Assembly (NCBI GenBank): GCA_949285075.1
Contig: CASDXF010000012.1
Span: forward strand, 1-64,000
Length of the DNA: 64,000 bases
Source: an uncultured Bacteroides sp.
GTDB lineage: Bacteria > Bacteroidota > Bacteroidia > Bacteroidales > Bacteroidaceae
Reading direction: 5' to 3'
In this document: in pieces, positions 53,248 through 63,402 of the stretch
How the letters are laid out: the number at the start of each line of letters is the position of its first letter
How positions within the stretch are numbered: the stretch's first letter is position 1
The notes under the pieces: generated by a model
Seen by the model: the letters and a program-made list of their open reading frames with translations, nothing else
Database searches by the model: none
What the model was told of the DNA's origin: nothing
Made by a program: the position numbers and the translations under genes

Positions 53248-55053
53248 ATGAACAAAATCTTTGCTACGGCTTTATTGGCCTTACTGAACGTGTGGAGCGT
53301 GTTTTCGGAAAGCGTGCCCCGCGCAGAGTACCCTCGTCCGCAATTCGAGCGGAACGAGTGGGTGAACCTGAACGGTACGTGGACGTATGAGTTCGATTTT
53401 GGTAACTCAGGGAAGGACCGGAAATTGCAGGAGTCAACCGGATTGAAGGGGAACATTACCGTGCCTTTCTGTCCCGAGAGCAAACTTTCCGGAGTAGAGT
53501 ACACGGACTTTATTAATCAAATGTGGTATCAGCGTTCGTTGGAGATTCCGGCGGCATGGGAGGGAAAGAAGATTTTCCTGAACTTCGGAGCCGTGGATTA
53601 CTGCGCTGAAATATTCATTGACGGGCGCTTCATCGATAGGCATTTCGGCGGAAGCTCCTCGTTCTCGGTAGACTTGACGAGGTTTGTCAAGCCGGGACAG
53701 AAACATAATTTGGTAGTGTATGTCAAAGATGACCTTCGTTCGGGAAAGCAGACCGGAGGGAAGCAGTGCACAAACTTCTATTCGGGCGGATGTTCCTATA
53801 CGAGGGTAACGGGTATATGGCAGACGGTATGGATGGAGGCCGTGGCTCCTAACGGGCTGAAGTCGGCGTTCGTCCGTCCGGATATTGACCAGAAACAGGT
53901 CATCGTCGCTCCCGAGTTCTATGGGGAAGCCAATGGCGGAAAGTTGGAAGTTACGCTGAAGGACGGTGACAAGACGGTAGCCAAGAAAGAGGTTCCCGCC
54001 TGCAATGGCTCGGTAGTGGTACTGCCCGTTAAGAACCCGAAGCTGTGGACTCCCGAAACCCCGAACCTCTACGACCTGAGCTATCGGGTGAAGAACGCCG
54101 AGGGAGAGGTGATAGACGAGGTGAAGTCATATGTCGGAATGCGGAAGGTACACACCGAAGGCGGCATATTCTACCTGAACAACGAACCTTATTTCCAGCG
54201 TCTGGTATTGGATCAGGGATATTATCCTGACGGCGTGTGGACGGCTCCGAGCGACGAGGCGTTGAAGAACGACATTATCTTGGGTAAGGAGGCGGGCTTC
54301 AACGGCGCGCGCCTGCACCAGAAGGTATTCGAGGAGCGTTACTATTATTGGGCGGATAAGTTAGGCTACATCACGTGGGGAGAGTCGGCAAGTTGGGTGC
54401 TTGACGTGAATAATGAACTGGCCGCCCGTAACTTCATTGGAGAGTGGACGGAGATTGTAGAGCGTGACAGAAACCACCCGTCGCTTGTTACGTGGACTCC
54501 ATTCAACGAGACATGGGGTGGGGGAGAGAACGCCTATCTGCGTCTGATTAAGGACGTGTATCGGATGACGAAAGCGATGGACCCGACTCGTCCGGTGAAT
54601 GACGCGAGCGGTGACAACCACGTGAAGACCGATATATGGAGTGTACACAACTATGAGCAGGACGGAGCCAAGTTGGCCGAGCAGCTTAAGTTTGAAGAAG
54701 GTAAGGAGCCTTATCGTAACTCGCGCGACAAGCATTATCTCGCCGTATACGAAGGCCAGCCTTATATGGTGGACGAGTTTGGCGGAATACCGTGGATGGC
54801 GGAGAAAGACCGCGGCAACTCTTGGGGCTATGGCGGTATGCCGGCCAATCCGGAGGAGTTCTACAAGCGGCTTGAAGGACAGATTGACGCTTTGCTGAAG
54901 TCGGAGCATGTGTGGGGATTCTGCTATACGCAGCTGACCGACGTGGAGCAGGAGAAGAACGGCGTTTACTATTACAACCGTACGCCGAAGCTTGACATGA
55001 AGCGCATCAAGGCCATCTTTGAGAAGATTCCGAGCAGATTGGTTCGCGAATAA
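53248..55053 (+). CDS. Glycoside hydrolase family 2 protein
   Basis: The 601-residue protein has a signal peptide (about 1-21), a GH2 sugar-binding jellyroll (WVNLNGTWTYEFDF, YTRVTGIWQTVWMEAV), an Ig-like middle domain and a TIM barrel with acid/base Glu421 in TPFNETWGG and nucleophile Glu510 in YMVDEFGG. These NE and DEFGG contexts are common in putative beta-galactosidase/beta-glucuronidase-like GH2 enzymes of Bacteroidetes. Linkage specificity cannot be read. It is 7 kb from the sulfatase run and has its own terminator, so it need not belong to it. Confidence 0.9.
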   Translation: MNKIFATALLALLNVWSVFSESVPRAEYPRPQFERNEWVNLNGTWTYEFDFGNSGKDRKLQESTGLKGNITVPFCPESKLSGVEYTDFINQMWYQRSLEIPAAWEGKKIFLNFGAVDYCAEIFIDGRFIDRHFGGSSSFSVDLTRFVKPGQKHNLVVYVKDDLRSGKQTGGKQCTNFYSGGCSYTRVTGIWQTVWMEAVAPNGLKSAFVRPDIDQKQVIVAPEFYGEANGGKLEVTLKDGDKTVAKKEVPACNGSVVVLPVKNPKLWTPETPNLYDLSYRVKNAEGEVIDEVKSYVGMRKVHTEGGIFYLNNEPYFQRLVLDQGYYPDGVWTAPSDEALKNDIILGKEAGFNGARLHQKVFEERYYYWADKLGYITWGESASWVLDVNNELAARNFIGEWTEIVERDRNHPSLVTWTPFNETWGGGENAYLRLIKDVYRMTKAMDPTRPVNDASGDNHVKTDIWSVHNYEQDGAKLAEQLKFEEGKEPYRNSRDKHYLAVYEGQPYMVDEFGGIPWMAEKDRGNSWGYGGMPANPEEFYKRLEGQIDALLKSEHVWGFCYTQLTDVEQEKNGVYYYNRTPKLDMKRIKAIFEKIPSRLVRE

Positions 55054-55084
55054 TAAGCGGATACCGTTAGGCATTCCGTTGCGG

Positions 55085-55129
55085 TGTTCCTTCCGTCGTC
55101 ACTTCGGTGAGACGGAAGGAACATTTTTT
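55085..55129 (+). terminator. Terminator of the GH2 gene
   Basis: A perfect 13-bp stem TGTTCCTTCCGTC (55085-55097) pairs with 55111-55123, followed by TTTTTTAT. It ends the gene 32 bp after its stop. Confidence 0.85.
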
Positions 55130-55163
55130 ATCTGTATGGGACATAGGGACGAGGGTGACTAAA

Positions 55164-55697
55164 ATGTGCTATTTTTCATATTTTCCTCAAAAAGAAATGC
55201 GGCGATTCGTTCGATTTAGCGGTTTGTTTATGCAAAAAATTGCATAAATATGCAGTTCTCGGGCCAATATTGCATATTTATACAATCAAAAGGCTCTTTT
55301 TCGGACGTTGAAAGGGGCTATTGCCTGCGAGCGGAAGGGCTGTTTGACATGAGCCGTAGGGCTACGGCTCGCGAGCCGCACGGCTTTCCTGCGAGCGGAG
55401 TGCCGCCTTACGGAGAATAGGGAGGCTTTTTCTCATGTTTTTCTTTCTATTTCGTTTCGATTTCGGCCGCATTCCGTGATGACTTTATGATGTATAATTG
55501 GTTTTAAACGTATCGAAATGATAATTGTGACGTGTCTTATACGTCAAAAAAAGTATCTAATTGATGCGTTTACTGTCATGATGAAATTTTACTGATGTCG
55601 ATTTCTCGTGTTCTTTTCGTCCGGGCAGTATCCCGGTCAGAATTATCGCGTTTTTGAGCGTATAAAATGTTCCGTTTTTCAGAATGGTCAATTTTTA
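55164..55697 (-). repeat. Dispersed repeat element, diverged copy 3
   Basis: Ends ATGTGCTATTTTT (55164-55176) and ATGGTCAATTTTT (55685-55697) are imperfect forms of the 13-bp end repeat of copies 1 and 2, and the orientation is that of copy 2. The start of the small frame is still visible on the minus strand (LKNGTFYTLKNAII) but its ATG has become ATT and a stop follows after about 42 codons. The 22-bp array has four units at 55317-55404. The interior is strongly diverged, yet the total length (534 bp) is kept. Confidence 0.75.
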
Positions 55698-55819
55698 AGG
55701 AGAATTACGCACGTTCGGGATAATAAAGTTGTAAAAAGAAAAGGTAGTGGTTACCTTCGATAAGATTGCGGATATTGTCTGTGCATTGAAGGAGCTCAGC
55801 AAGAAATAATAACTTTCCG

Positions 55820-55933
55820 ATGAACCTGATTGGCGGCATTAGGGGCATACTGCGTTTCTTTGATAACAAGCCTGACGCATTGCAAGGATATGCTATTGAA
55901 CAATTGCGACTACTGACTTTATTCTGGTTTTAA
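55820..55933 (+). pseudogene. IS982-family transposase, short C-terminal remnant
   Basis: The last 37 codons read MNLIGGIRGILRFFDNKPDA then LQGYAIEQLRLLTLF and stop; FDNKPDALQGY and the spacing match the tail of the remnant at 46256-46573 (YDNKPEALQGY). CGAACTCACGT follows the stop here as there. Everything upstream of the fragment is lost or unrelated. This lies in the 1-kb gene-free stretch before pfp. Confidence 0.7.
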
Positions 55934-56058
55934 TCCGAACTCACGTAAAATATATAGAACTCCATTCGCCTTCTTTGTGTAATTCAGAAAAAAATGCGAA
56001 ATTTGCGACGCTTTACAAGTACAGAGCAACTTATTAACACCTTTAAATATTGAAGAAA

Positions 56059-57705
56059 ATGACTAAAAGTGCATTGCAAATCGCAAGGGCTGCCTATCAG
56101 CCCAAACTTCCGAAGGCGTTGGCGACTGGAGCCGTAAAGGTTGTAGAGGGTGCTCCTACCCAGTCGGTTGCCGATCAGGAAGCTATCAAGGCGTTGTTCC
56201 CTAACACGTACGGAATGCCGTTGATTACTTTCGAGGCGGGCGAGGCCGCTCAGCTGCCTGCGATGAATGTGGGCGTGATTCTGTCTGGAGGACAGGCTCC
56301 GGGCGGACACAACGTGATCTCCGGTCTGTTTGACGGCATTAAGAAGCTGAATCTGGCTAACAAGCTGTATGGCTTCATCTTGGGCCCCGGCGGTTTGGTC
56401 GATCACAACTATAAGGAACTGACCGCCGACATCATCGACGAGTATCGCAATACGGGCGGTTTCGACATTATCGGCTCCGGACGCACGAAGTTGGAGAAGG
56501 TAGAGCAGTTCGAGAAGGGCTATGAGATTATCAAGCAGTTGGGCATTAAGGCGTTGGTGATTATCGGCGGTGACGACTCGAACACGAACGCTTGCGTACT
56601 GGCTGAATACTACGCCGCGAAGAACTACGGCGTGCAGGTAATCGGCTGTCCGAAGACTATTGACGGCGACTTGAAGAACGACATGATTGAGACTTCTTTC
56701 GGTTTCGATACGGCTTGTAAGACATACGCTGAGGTTATCGGTAACATTCAACGTGACTGTAACTCGGCACGTAAATACTGGCACTTTATCAAGCTGATGG
56801 GCCGCTCGGCTTCCCATATCGCTTTGGAGTGCGCTTTGCAGGTTCAGCCTAACGTCTGCATCGTTTCGGAAGAGGTAGAGGCTAAGGATATGTCACTGGA
56901 CGACGTGGTGACTTATATCGCTAAGGTGGTGGCCGACCGCGCCGCTCAAGGAAACAACTTCGGTACCGTGCTGATTCCGGAAGGATTGATTGAGTTCATT
57001 CCGGCCATGAAGCGTCTGATTGCTGAACTGAACGACTTCCTTGCCGCTAACGCTGAAGAGTTCGCCGGCGTTGAGAAGTCTCAGCAGCGCGAATACATCA
57101 TCGGTAAGCTGACTCCCGAGAACTCGGCTATTTATGCGAGTCTGCCGGAGGGCGTTGCCCGTCAGTTGACGTTAGACCGCGACCCGCACGGGAACGTTCA
57201 GGTGTCATTGATTGAAACCGAGAAACTGCTGTCTGAGATGGTGGCTACGAAGTTGGCCGCTTGGAAGAAGGAGGGTAAGTATAACGGCAAGTTTGCCGCT
57301 CAGCACCACTTCTTCGGCTACGAAGGACGTTGCGCCGCTCCGTCTAACTTCGATGCGGACTACTGCTACTCTTTGGGCTATACGGCTTCTATGCTGATAG
57401 CTAACGGAAAGACGGGATACATGTCATCAGTACGCAATACGACCGCTCCCGCCGCTGAATGGATTGCCGGTGGTGTGCCCATTACAATGATGATGAACAT
57501 GGAACGTCGCCACGGCGAGATGAAACCGGTTATCCAGAAGGCGTTGGTTAAGTTGGACGGCGCTCCTTTCAAGGCTTTCGCTGCGCAGAGAGACCATTGG
57601 GCGCTCAATACGGACTATGTGTACCCGGGCCCGATTCAATACTTTGGACCGACGGAAGTTTGTGACCAACCGACTAAGACTTTGCAGTTGGAACAAGCGA
57701 AATAA
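56059..57705 (+). CDS. pfp: Diphosphate-dependent phosphofructokinase
   Basis: Pfp interconverts fructose-6-phosphate and fructose-1,6-bisphosphate with pyrophosphate instead of ATP, in glycolysis and gluconeogenesis. The 548-residue protein is of the long PFP class: [14 protein letters not shown] phosphate loop, [18 protein letters not shown] (GGDDS marks PPi rather than ATP use), [11 protein letters not shown] and [16 protein letters not shown]. The frame opens at TTG 56050, but ATG 56059 gives the family's start [16 protein letters not shown]. No TAnnTTTG box is seen upstream. Confidence 0.95.
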   Translation: MTKSALQIARAAYQPKLPKALATGAVKVVEGAPTQSVADQEAIKALFPNTYGMPLITFEAGEAAQLPAMNVGVILSGGQAPGGHNVISGLFDGIKKLNLANKLYGFILGPGGLVDHNYKELTADIIDEYRNTGGFDIIGSGRTKLEKVEQFEKGYEIIKQLGIKALVIIGGDDSNTNACVLAEYYAAKNYGVQVIGCPKTIDGDLKNDMIETSFGFDTACKTYAEVIGNIQRDCNSARKYWHFIKLMGRSASHIALECALQVQPNVCIVSEEVEAKDMSLDDVVTYIAKVVADRAAQGNNFGTVLIPEGLIEFIPAMKRLIAELNDFLAANAEEFAGVEKSQQREYIIGKLTPENSAIYASLPEGVARQLTLDRDPHGNVQVSLIETEKLLSEMVATKLAAWKKEGKYNGKFAAQHHFFGYEGRCAAPSNFDADYCYSLGYTASMLIANGKTGYMSSVRNTTAPAAEWIAGGVPITMMMNMERRHGEMKPVIQKALVKLDGAPFKAFAAQRDHWALNTDYVYPGPIQYFGPTEVCDQPTKTLQLEQAK

Positions 57706-57823
57706 TCATCGTCTGACGAGTCAATAAGAAAACGGGTTGGCGAGTTTTCCGCTATCGGGATTCGGTATGCGAAAGGCTTGTCAACTCGTTGATTTGTCAA
57801 TAGATACTTGCTTGCTTAAATAG

Positions 57824-58723
57824 ATGTCTCCACAAAATTATTCTGTTTCTTCCACCCAGAAAAAGAGAAAGCCCGGTTCGTCGAGGAAAAAGAACGCCTC
57901 GCCGAAATCGTCTTCACACAAAGTCTCAAGCTCTCGTAAGGTAAAAGGGCGGGATGTCCGGACCATGTCTAACCGGATGCGCAACTTGTTGGCTGCGGCT
58001 ATCGTGATTTGCTTTTTTTCCATTTTCTACTTTTTCTTCGTGCGCCCCTATGCGTATCGTTGGAAGCCTTGCTACGGATGCAAGGAGTACGGCGTATGTA
58101 TTCCATCCGGTTATGGCGTTCACGGTATAGATATCTCCCACCATCAAGGGGTGATAGACTGGAGACGCTTGTCGCTGAACGCAACGGGGAATGTTCCCTT
58201 GCGCTTTGTCTTTATGAAAGCGACGGAGGGTGGGGACCACAGTGACGATATGTTCGAGACTAATTTCGCTCAGGCTCGCTGTCACGGCTTCATACGTGGA
58301 GCCTATCATTTTTATAATCCGGGTACGGACGCTTTGAAGCAGGCTGACTTCTTTATACAGACCGTGAAGTTGGACTCCGGTGACCTGCCTCCGGTGCTCG
58401 ACGTGGAAGTGGCGGGAAAAAAGAAGAAAAGGGAGTTGCAGCGGGATGTTAAGCGTTGGTTGGACCGTGTGGAGTCTCATTATGGCGTGAAGCCTATCCT
58501 ATATACCTCCTATAAGTTTAAGACTCGCTATCTGGACGATTCCTTGTTTAACGCTTATCCCTATTGGATAGCCCATTATTATGTAGATTCGGTGGAGTAT
58601 GAGGGGAAGTGGGACTTTTGGCAGCACACGGACGTGGGCAATGTGCCGGGCATAGCGAAAGAAGTAGACTTAAACGTATTTAACGGGACAATGGAGGAAC
58701 TTGAGGCGCTGACCGTCAAGTGA
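57824..58723 (+). CDS. Membrane-anchored GH25 lysozyme-like hydrolase
   Basis: The 299-residue protein starts with a basic, serine-rich cytoplasmic tail (1-48), one transmembrane helix (about 50-70, LLAAAIVICFFSIFYFFFV) and then a GH25 domain: VHGIDISHHQGVIDW with the catalytic Asp, FVFMKATEGGDHSD, GAYHFYNPGTDALKQADFF, PPVLDVEVAGKK and PYWIAHYYVD. GH25 enzymes cut the MurNAc-GlcNAc bond of peptidoglycan; a type II anchor places it in the periplasm for cell-wall work. Confidence 0.9.
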   Translation: MSPQNYSVSSTQKKRKPGSSRKKNASPKSSSHKVSSSRKVKGRDVRTMSNRMRNLLAAAIVICFFSIFYFFFVRPYAYRWKPCYGCKEYGVCIPSGYGVHGIDISHHQGVIDWRRLSLNATGNVPLRFVFMKATEGGDHSDDMFETNFAQARCHGFIRGAYHFYNPGTDALKQADFFIQTVKLDSGDLPPVLDVEVAGKKKKRELQRDVKRWLDRVESHYGVKPILYTSYKFKTRYLDDSLFNAYPYWIAHYYVDSVEYEGKWDFWQHTDVGNVPGIAKEVDLNVFNGTMEELEALTVK

Positions 58724-58791
58724 ACCGAAATGTACCGGATGGCGAAGAACGGTTTCCTCACCACCCGATATGATGCCGTTGATCCTCCTTA

Positions 58792-59634
58792 TTAATATTT
58801 GCACTTTATTGCGGCCCAACGGTTCTTTTCCTTATGGCTTACAAGCTGAAGACCGTTTCTTTCCGCTTCCGCCTGAAGAACCGGAATGTCGTCGATGTAA
58901 AATCCACTCATGAAAATCTCAGCGCCTTTCCGCATACACGCCACGTATCGCTTCATGTCGTTCAGAAGGATGTTCCTGTTGATGTTGGCTATGATGATGT
59001 CAAACGGGCCTAAGCCGGTCAGTGAAGAAGCGTCACCTTGCAGGACAGTGATTCCGTCTACTTTGTTTAACGCTATGTTTTCCTGAGAATTGCGTACGCA
59101 CCATTCGTCTATGTCGATGGCGGTGCAGGGATAGGCTCCTTTCATGCGGGCGAGTATGGCTAAGATGGAAGTTCCGCATCCCATATCAAGCAGGGATTTA
59201 CCTTCCAGTTGGCAGTCGAGCAATTCCTCGATGATGAGGCTTGTCGTTTCGTGATGTCCCGTCCCGAAAGCCATTTGCGGATTGATGATGATGTCGTATT
59301 GAGCCTTAGGAACGTCCTTGTGAAAGCTGCTGTGAATGACGCACCGGTCTCCTATGACGATGGGTTGGAAGAAATTCTTTTCCCACTCTTCGTTCCAGTC
59401 TTTGTCCTCTGCTTCAATGTATGTATAGCTGATTTCTGTGCCGGGCAGCGGGAACTCTTTTATAGCGTCGGTCATGGCCGTTTCGTCGAAAAGGGGTTGT
59501 TGGATGTAGGCGGTCAGTCCTTTCTCATGTTCCATAAAACTCTCGAATCCGACCTCTCCCAATATGGCGGCCAATACGTCGTTCGCTGTTTCTGTGCAGG
59601 GAGAGGTGATAAAAGTGAACTCTAAGTACTTCAT
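58792..59634 (-). CDS. prmA: Ribosomal protein L11 methyltransferase
   Basis: PrmA trimethylates ribosomal protein L11 using S-adenosylmethionine. The 280-residue protein has the N-terminal L11-recognition domain (YLEFTFITSPCTETANDVLAAILGEVGFESF), AFGTGHHETTSLIIEEL, the SAM motif LLDMGCGTSILAILA, DIDEWCVRNSQENIALN and FDIIIANINRNILL (NPPY-like). A perfect -7 box lies 67 bp upstream on the same strand, divergent from the following gene. Confidence 0.93.
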   Translation of the reverse strand: MKYLEFTFITSPCTETANDVLAAILGEVGFESFMEHEKGLTAYIQQPLFDETAMTDAIKEFPLPGTEISYTYIEAEDKDWNEEWEKNFFQPIVIGDRCVIHSSFHKDVPKAQYDIIINPQMAFGTGHHETTSLIIEELLDCQLEGKSLLDMGCGTSILAILARMKGAYPCTAIDIDEWCVRNSQENIALNKVDGITVLQGDASSLTGLGPFDIIIANINRNILLNDMKRYVACMRKGAEIFMSGFYIDDIPVLQAEAERNGLQLVSHKEKNRWAAIKCKY

Positions 59635-59701
59635 TGTTGTTTCTTTAAAAAGGATGTTTGCGCTTATATAACTGATTTAGATATATTTATTTAATGAAGT
59701 G

Positions 59702-59709
59702 CAAATATA
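59702..59709 (-). promoter_or_regulatory. -7 promoter box of prmA
   Basis: Read leftward this is TATATTTG, a perfect TAnnTTTG box, leaving a leader of about 60 nt before the ATG at 59634. Confidence 0.65.
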
Positions 59710-59775
59710 ACTGAAAATAGGGATTCTCCTACTATCGTTTCGGGAAATTCTTCCTTAAAAGGAGAATCTCTTTAT

Positions 59776-59783
59776 TATCTTTG
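59776..59783 (+). promoter_or_regulatory. -7 promoter box of the 59826 operon
   Basis: TATCTTTG matches TAnnTTTG exactly and lies 42 bp before the ATG at 59826. No good -33 is visible. Confidence 0.65.
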
Positions 59784-59825
59784 TAACGTGAACTAGAATA
59801 AGTAACTGCATAATCCAGATGAACT

Positions 59826-61193
59826 ATGAAAAAGAGTGTTTATTTATTATTATTTGCCTTGTGCTTTCCGTTGGGAATGATAGCGCAAAGCGTTGACGAC
59901 CTCTATTTCATTCCTTCTAAAGAGAACGAGAGAAAGGAGGAAAAGAAGGATTCTTCTGTTGAGAAGGAAACGAAAAAGCAGGTTACAACTACTAACATCT
60001 ATACTTCTCCGGGCTCTACAATTGTTATCGAGGATCGAAAAGGAAAAGCTCGTGATTTGGATGAATATAACCGTCGGTACGATTCTCGTGACAATGACTT
60101 TGTCATGAAGAACGATACCTTGTATATAACGGAAAAGGACGGCACGGAACCGGAAAGAGAATGGGTGAATGGAGAGTTTGATGGTACGGAGGATGATTAC
60201 GAATATGCTATGCGTATCATTCGCTTCCGTAATCCTCGATTTGCGATAAGTGTCAGTAGTCCACTCTATTGGGATTTGGTCTATGGAGTTGACTCGTGGT
60301 ACTGGAATGTATATACTGACGGGCTTTACGCATATGCGTTTCCAACATTCAGCAATCCGTTGTGGTGGAACTGGCGTTACAGTTCTTATTGGTGGGATTG
60401 GAACTATGGTTGGGGATGGAACTGGGGTTGGGGATGGCGTCCTTATTATGCTTGGGGATATTATCCGGCGCACTGGGGATATTGGGGCGGTTGGTATGGC
60501 GGATACACTTGGGGACATCACCACCACCACTATTATTGGGATGGTCCGGCGTGGGGAGGTGTCAGCCGACCTTATTATGGAGGACGTAGCCTGATGAACG
60601 CTAATAATCGTGCGAGGTACAGTAATGGGGTGCCTTCATCTTCCGGTCGGCGTGTGACGGGCAATGACCGCTCTTCAACTACGACTGTACGCTCTACGAG
60701 TCGACGGAACTCGGGTTCTTCGGCAGGAAGGATAGTAGGTACTCGGTCTGATTATAGAACTACTGGAACAACCTCAAGAGGAGATGTTTCGCGGCGTGGA
60801 TCAACCACTTATACACGGCCAAGTAGTACGCGGGCTAGTTCGAGCACTTCAAGTGCGGTGAGAAGGGGAAGTTCCTCCTATAATCGTGGAACTTCGGGAA
60901 CTACTACTCGTGGTACTTCTACGACATCTGCAAGGAGGACGACGACCTATTCTCGTAGTAGTTCGACTTCTCGAAGCGGTTCGACTTACTCTCGTGGAAG
61001 TTCGACCTATTCCCGTTCGTCGTCTACTCGCAGCTCTACTCCGACATATACTCCGTCGCGTAGCAGTAGCCGTAGTAGCTCTCCTACTATGCGTAGTTCT
61101 TCTGGTGGAAGTTCTCGGAGTGGAGGTTATTCCGGAGGTGGAGTTTCACGTTCTTCCGGAGGAGGCAGCAGTAGGTCGAGTAGTCGAAGATAA
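59826..61193 (+). CDS. Secreted aromatic-rich and Ser/Arg-rich low-complexity protein
   Basis: The 455-residue protein has a signal peptide (1-20, ending GMIAQ) and a charged region (30-140). A stretch at about 165-250 is extremely rich in Trp, Tyr, Gly and His (WWDWNYGWGWNWGWGW, HHHHHYYW), and 260-455 is a long disordered tail of Ser, Arg, Thr and Gly. The N-terminal part with RFRNPRFAISVSSPLYWDLVYG recurs in Bacteroidales proteins of this kind. No function known. It lies 29 nt upstream of an outer-membrane barrel gene, so surface placement is likely. Confidence 0.7.
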   Translation: MKKSVYLLLFALCFPLGMIAQSVDDLYFIPSKENERKEEKKDSSVEKETKKQVTTTNIYTSPGSTIVIEDRKGKARDLDEYNRRYDSRDNDFVMKNDTLYITEKDGTEPEREWVNGEFDGTEDDYEYAMRIIRFRNPRFAISVSSPLYWDLVYGVDSWYWNVYTDGLYAYAFPTFSNPLWWNWRYSSYWWDWNYGWGWNWGWGWRPYYAWGYYPAHWGYWGGWYGGYTWGHHHHHYYWDGPAWGGVSRPYYGGRSLMNANNRARYSNGVPSSSGRRVTGNDRSSTTTVRSTSRRNSGSSAGRIVGTRSDYRTTGTTSRGDVSRRGSTTYTRPSSTRASSSTSSAVRRGSSSYNRGTSGTTTRGTSTTSARRTTTYSRSSSTSRSGSTYSRGSSTYSRSSSTRSSTPTYTPSRSSSRSSSPTMRSSSGGSSRSGGYSGGGVSRSSGGGSSRSSSRR

Positions 61194-61222
61194 GATGATA
61201 TGAACTTTAAAGGTATGGACTT

Positions 61223-62863
61223 ATGAAAAATATATATAAGATTATATTGATAGGAGTCTTTCTCTCATATTGGGGAAGTGCCTTGTTTGCCCAAACAACT
61301 ATTTACGATGCGAACCGTTGGATGGGAAGCGACTTGAACGGAACCGCTCGCTTTATTGGTATGGGTGGGGCTATGGGAGCTTTAGGAGGAGACATCTCTA
61401 CTATGGGAATTAATCCGGCCGGAATAGGAATTTATCGCAGTAATGACGTGATGCTGTCTTTTGGCTTTACAAATGTGGGGGCCAATGACGGAAACGGTTC
61501 GAGCGTAGATAAGTTTCATGGTTCTTTTGATAATGCAGGATTTGTTTTTTCTACTAAGATGGGAAACGCTACGTCATTGCGCTTTGTAAATTTCGGCTTT
61601 AATTATCATCGGAGCAAATCATTTGACAAAAATATGGTGATGAATGGCGTCTTCGAGGTTTCGCAGACTCAGCAAATGGCGGACATGCTGAACTATCAAG
61701 ACGGAGTGGAAGGGTTAAAGCCGTGGTCAACTGGGAGTCTGGAACAAAGCGGGGCTTATGAGAATCCTTCCATGCCGTGGCTTGGATTATTGGGATATGA
61801 TTCGTATTTGGCCAATCCCCAATACGTGACAGACGAGAACGGTAACTTTGATACGGATGAGAACGGAAACAGAATATTGGATAGCTATGCTCCTTATTGG
61901 ATGGACGGTGATCAAGTACGTCAGGCTTATACCGCTCGTGAAAGTGGAGGAGTGCATTCGTTCGATTTTAATGTCGCCTTTAATTTTAACGACCGTTTCT
62001 ATTTAGGAGCGACAATCGGTGCTTATAGTATAGATTATAACCGAACGAGCCTTTATAAGGAGGATTTTACAGACCGGAACGGAGTTGGGCAAGGAGGATA
62101 TGATTTTGGTAATGAATTTTGGACGGATGGTAGTGGAGTGGACTTTAAATTGGGGTTTATTTGGAGGCCAATAGAGTCTTCGTCATTTCGTATTGGAGCG
62201 GCTGTTCATACTCCGACATTTTATTCTATCACAGAGCGTAACCGAGCCTATATTAGTTCCGACTTGACTTTAGAAAATGATGAGGGGCAACCTATTCTTG
62301 CTCGTACAGTAGAGCCATTAGATCAGTATAATAACCCGATGGATGGCGAATTCAAGTATCGTTTGACTACGCCGTGGAAATTCAATATCAATACGGGATA
62401 CACATTTGGAACGGTAGCCGCATTAGGATTGGAATATGAATATATGAATTATTCTACTGCTAAGCTGAAAGACCCGGATGGCATGGAACTATCACAGACA
62501 GACGATATCGGCTCGATGATGAAGGCTGTACATACATTCCGTGCGGGAGTGGAGTTTAAGTTAGCTCCGGAGTTTGCTTTCCGTTTAGGTTATAATCACA
62601 TTTCAGCTTCTATGAAATCTGATGCTTTTAAATGGTTGCAGGATAATTCGATTCGTACGGATACAGAGTATGCGAATGCGGGAGCGACTAATAACTATAC
62701 GTTAGGTTTTGGCTATCGCGGAGAGTTGTTTTATGTAGATATGGCTTATTTGTACAGTAAATATAAAGAAGATTTTTATGCTTTTGACAATATAGACTTG
62801 ACGGGAACTAAGTTGGCGAATAATAACCATAAGGTTGTGTTGACTTTAGGTATGAGATTTTAG
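61223..62863 (+). CDS. OmpP1/FadL-like outer-membrane protein
   Basis: The 546-residue protein has a signal peptide (1-24, ending ALFAQ) and the OmpP1/FadL opening RFIGMGGAMGALGGDISTMGINPAGIGIYRSND, followed by long beta-strands and a C-terminal aromatic strand (VVLTLGMRF) needed for barrel assembly. This family moves hydrophobic compounds through the outer membrane, but Bacteroidetes members are mostly untested. It is the second gene of a two-gene unit with the low-complexity protein and ends at a terminator. Confidence 0.85.
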   Translation: MKNIYKIILIGVFLSYWGSALFAQTTIYDANRWMGSDLNGTARFIGMGGAMGALGGDISTMGINPAGIGIYRSNDVMLSFGFTNVGANDGNGSSVDKFHGSFDNAGFVFSTKMGNATSLRFVNFGFNYHRSKSFDKNMVMNGVFEVSQTQQMADMLNYQDGVEGLKPWSTGSLEQSGAYENPSMPWLGLLGYDSYLANPQYVTDENGNFDTDENGNRILDSYAPYWMDGDQVRQAYTARESGGVHSFDFNVAFNFNDRFYLGATIGAYSIDYNRTSLYKEDFTDRNGVGQGGYDFGNEFWTDGSGVDFKLGFIWRPIESSSFRIGAAVHTPTFYSITERNRAYISSDLTLENDEGQPILARTVEPLDQYNNPMDGEFKYRLTTPWKFNINTGYTFGTVAALGLEYEYMNYSTAKLKDPDGMELSQTDDIGSMMKAVHTFRAGVEFKLAPEFAFRLGYNHISASMKSDAFKWLQDNSIRTDTEYANAGATNNYTLGFGYRGELFYVDMAYLYSKYKEDFYAFDNIDLTGTKLANNNHKVVLTLGMRF

Positions 62864-62905
62864 ATACAGTTTTCAATTCTCTATATATAACTTTTGTGTT
62901 AAGGA

Positions 62906-62947
62906 GAGGCTGCTTCAAATGGATTTTTGGGCAGCCTCAATTTTTTT
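62906..62947 (+). terminator. Terminator of the 59826-62863 operon
   Basis: GAGGCTGC (62906-62913) pairs with 62931-62938 around a 17-nt loop, followed by AATTTTTTT. Between here and the tRNA promoter at 63243 I see no gene, only AT-rich sequence. Confidence 0.8.
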
Positions 62948-63242
62948 CTATAAGATTTTTAGCTTATCCGGTTAAACTTCTTGGTTGTATTATCTAGGAT
63001 TTTAATACGATTATGGTTATCCTGATGAAGGCAACAGTGAACTAAAAAGATTTTAAAGGAGGGATATACAGAGTGGTTTATAAATTTAAAGTTGTTAGGA
63101 CAAGGATGGAAATAATCAGAAGTCGGGTGTTGTCTCATTTCATATTTAGGGTAATGATTTCATATAGCTTGTTTGAAATGTAGAGGTAAATAGCGAATTA
63201 TCTTTTCTCGTTTGAGACTTATGAAAAAATATATCTAAAAGA

Positions 63243-63274
63243 TTTGCCTTGTAAGAAAAATATATCTATATTTG
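63243..63274 (+). promoter_or_regulatory. Promoter of tRNA-Ser
   Basis: TTTG at 63243-63246 and TATATTTG at 63267-63274 are separated by exactly 20 bp, a complete match to the Bacteroidetes -33/-7 consensus. The tRNA begins 26 bp after the box. Confidence 0.85.
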
Positions 63275-63300
63275 CACCGCATTTGAGAAATGCCATTAAA

Positions 63301-63387
63301 GGAAGTTTGGGTGAGTGGCTTAAACCAGCAGTTTGCTAAACTGCCGTACGGGTTACCGTACCGGGGGTTCGAATCCCCCAGCTTCCG
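63301..63387 (+). tRNA. tRNA-Ser (anticodon GCT)
   Basis: The 87-nt sequence folds as a class II tRNA: acceptor GGAAGTT pairs with AGCTTCC (one T-G pair) plus discriminator G, anticodon stem GCAGT/ACTGC with loop TTGCTAA and anticodon GCT at 63335-63337, a long variable arm, and the T arm GGGGGTTCGAATCCCCC. The CCA end is not encoded. It reads AGC/AGU codons. Confidence 0.95.
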
Positions 63388-63402
63388 CTTAAATAGTGAG
63401 GC

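Noticed and set aside
53248..55053. GH2 gene as part of the sulfatase locus
   Set aside because: It is 7 kb away, beyond mobile debris and several core genes, and has its own terminator; a functional link is possible but not shown.
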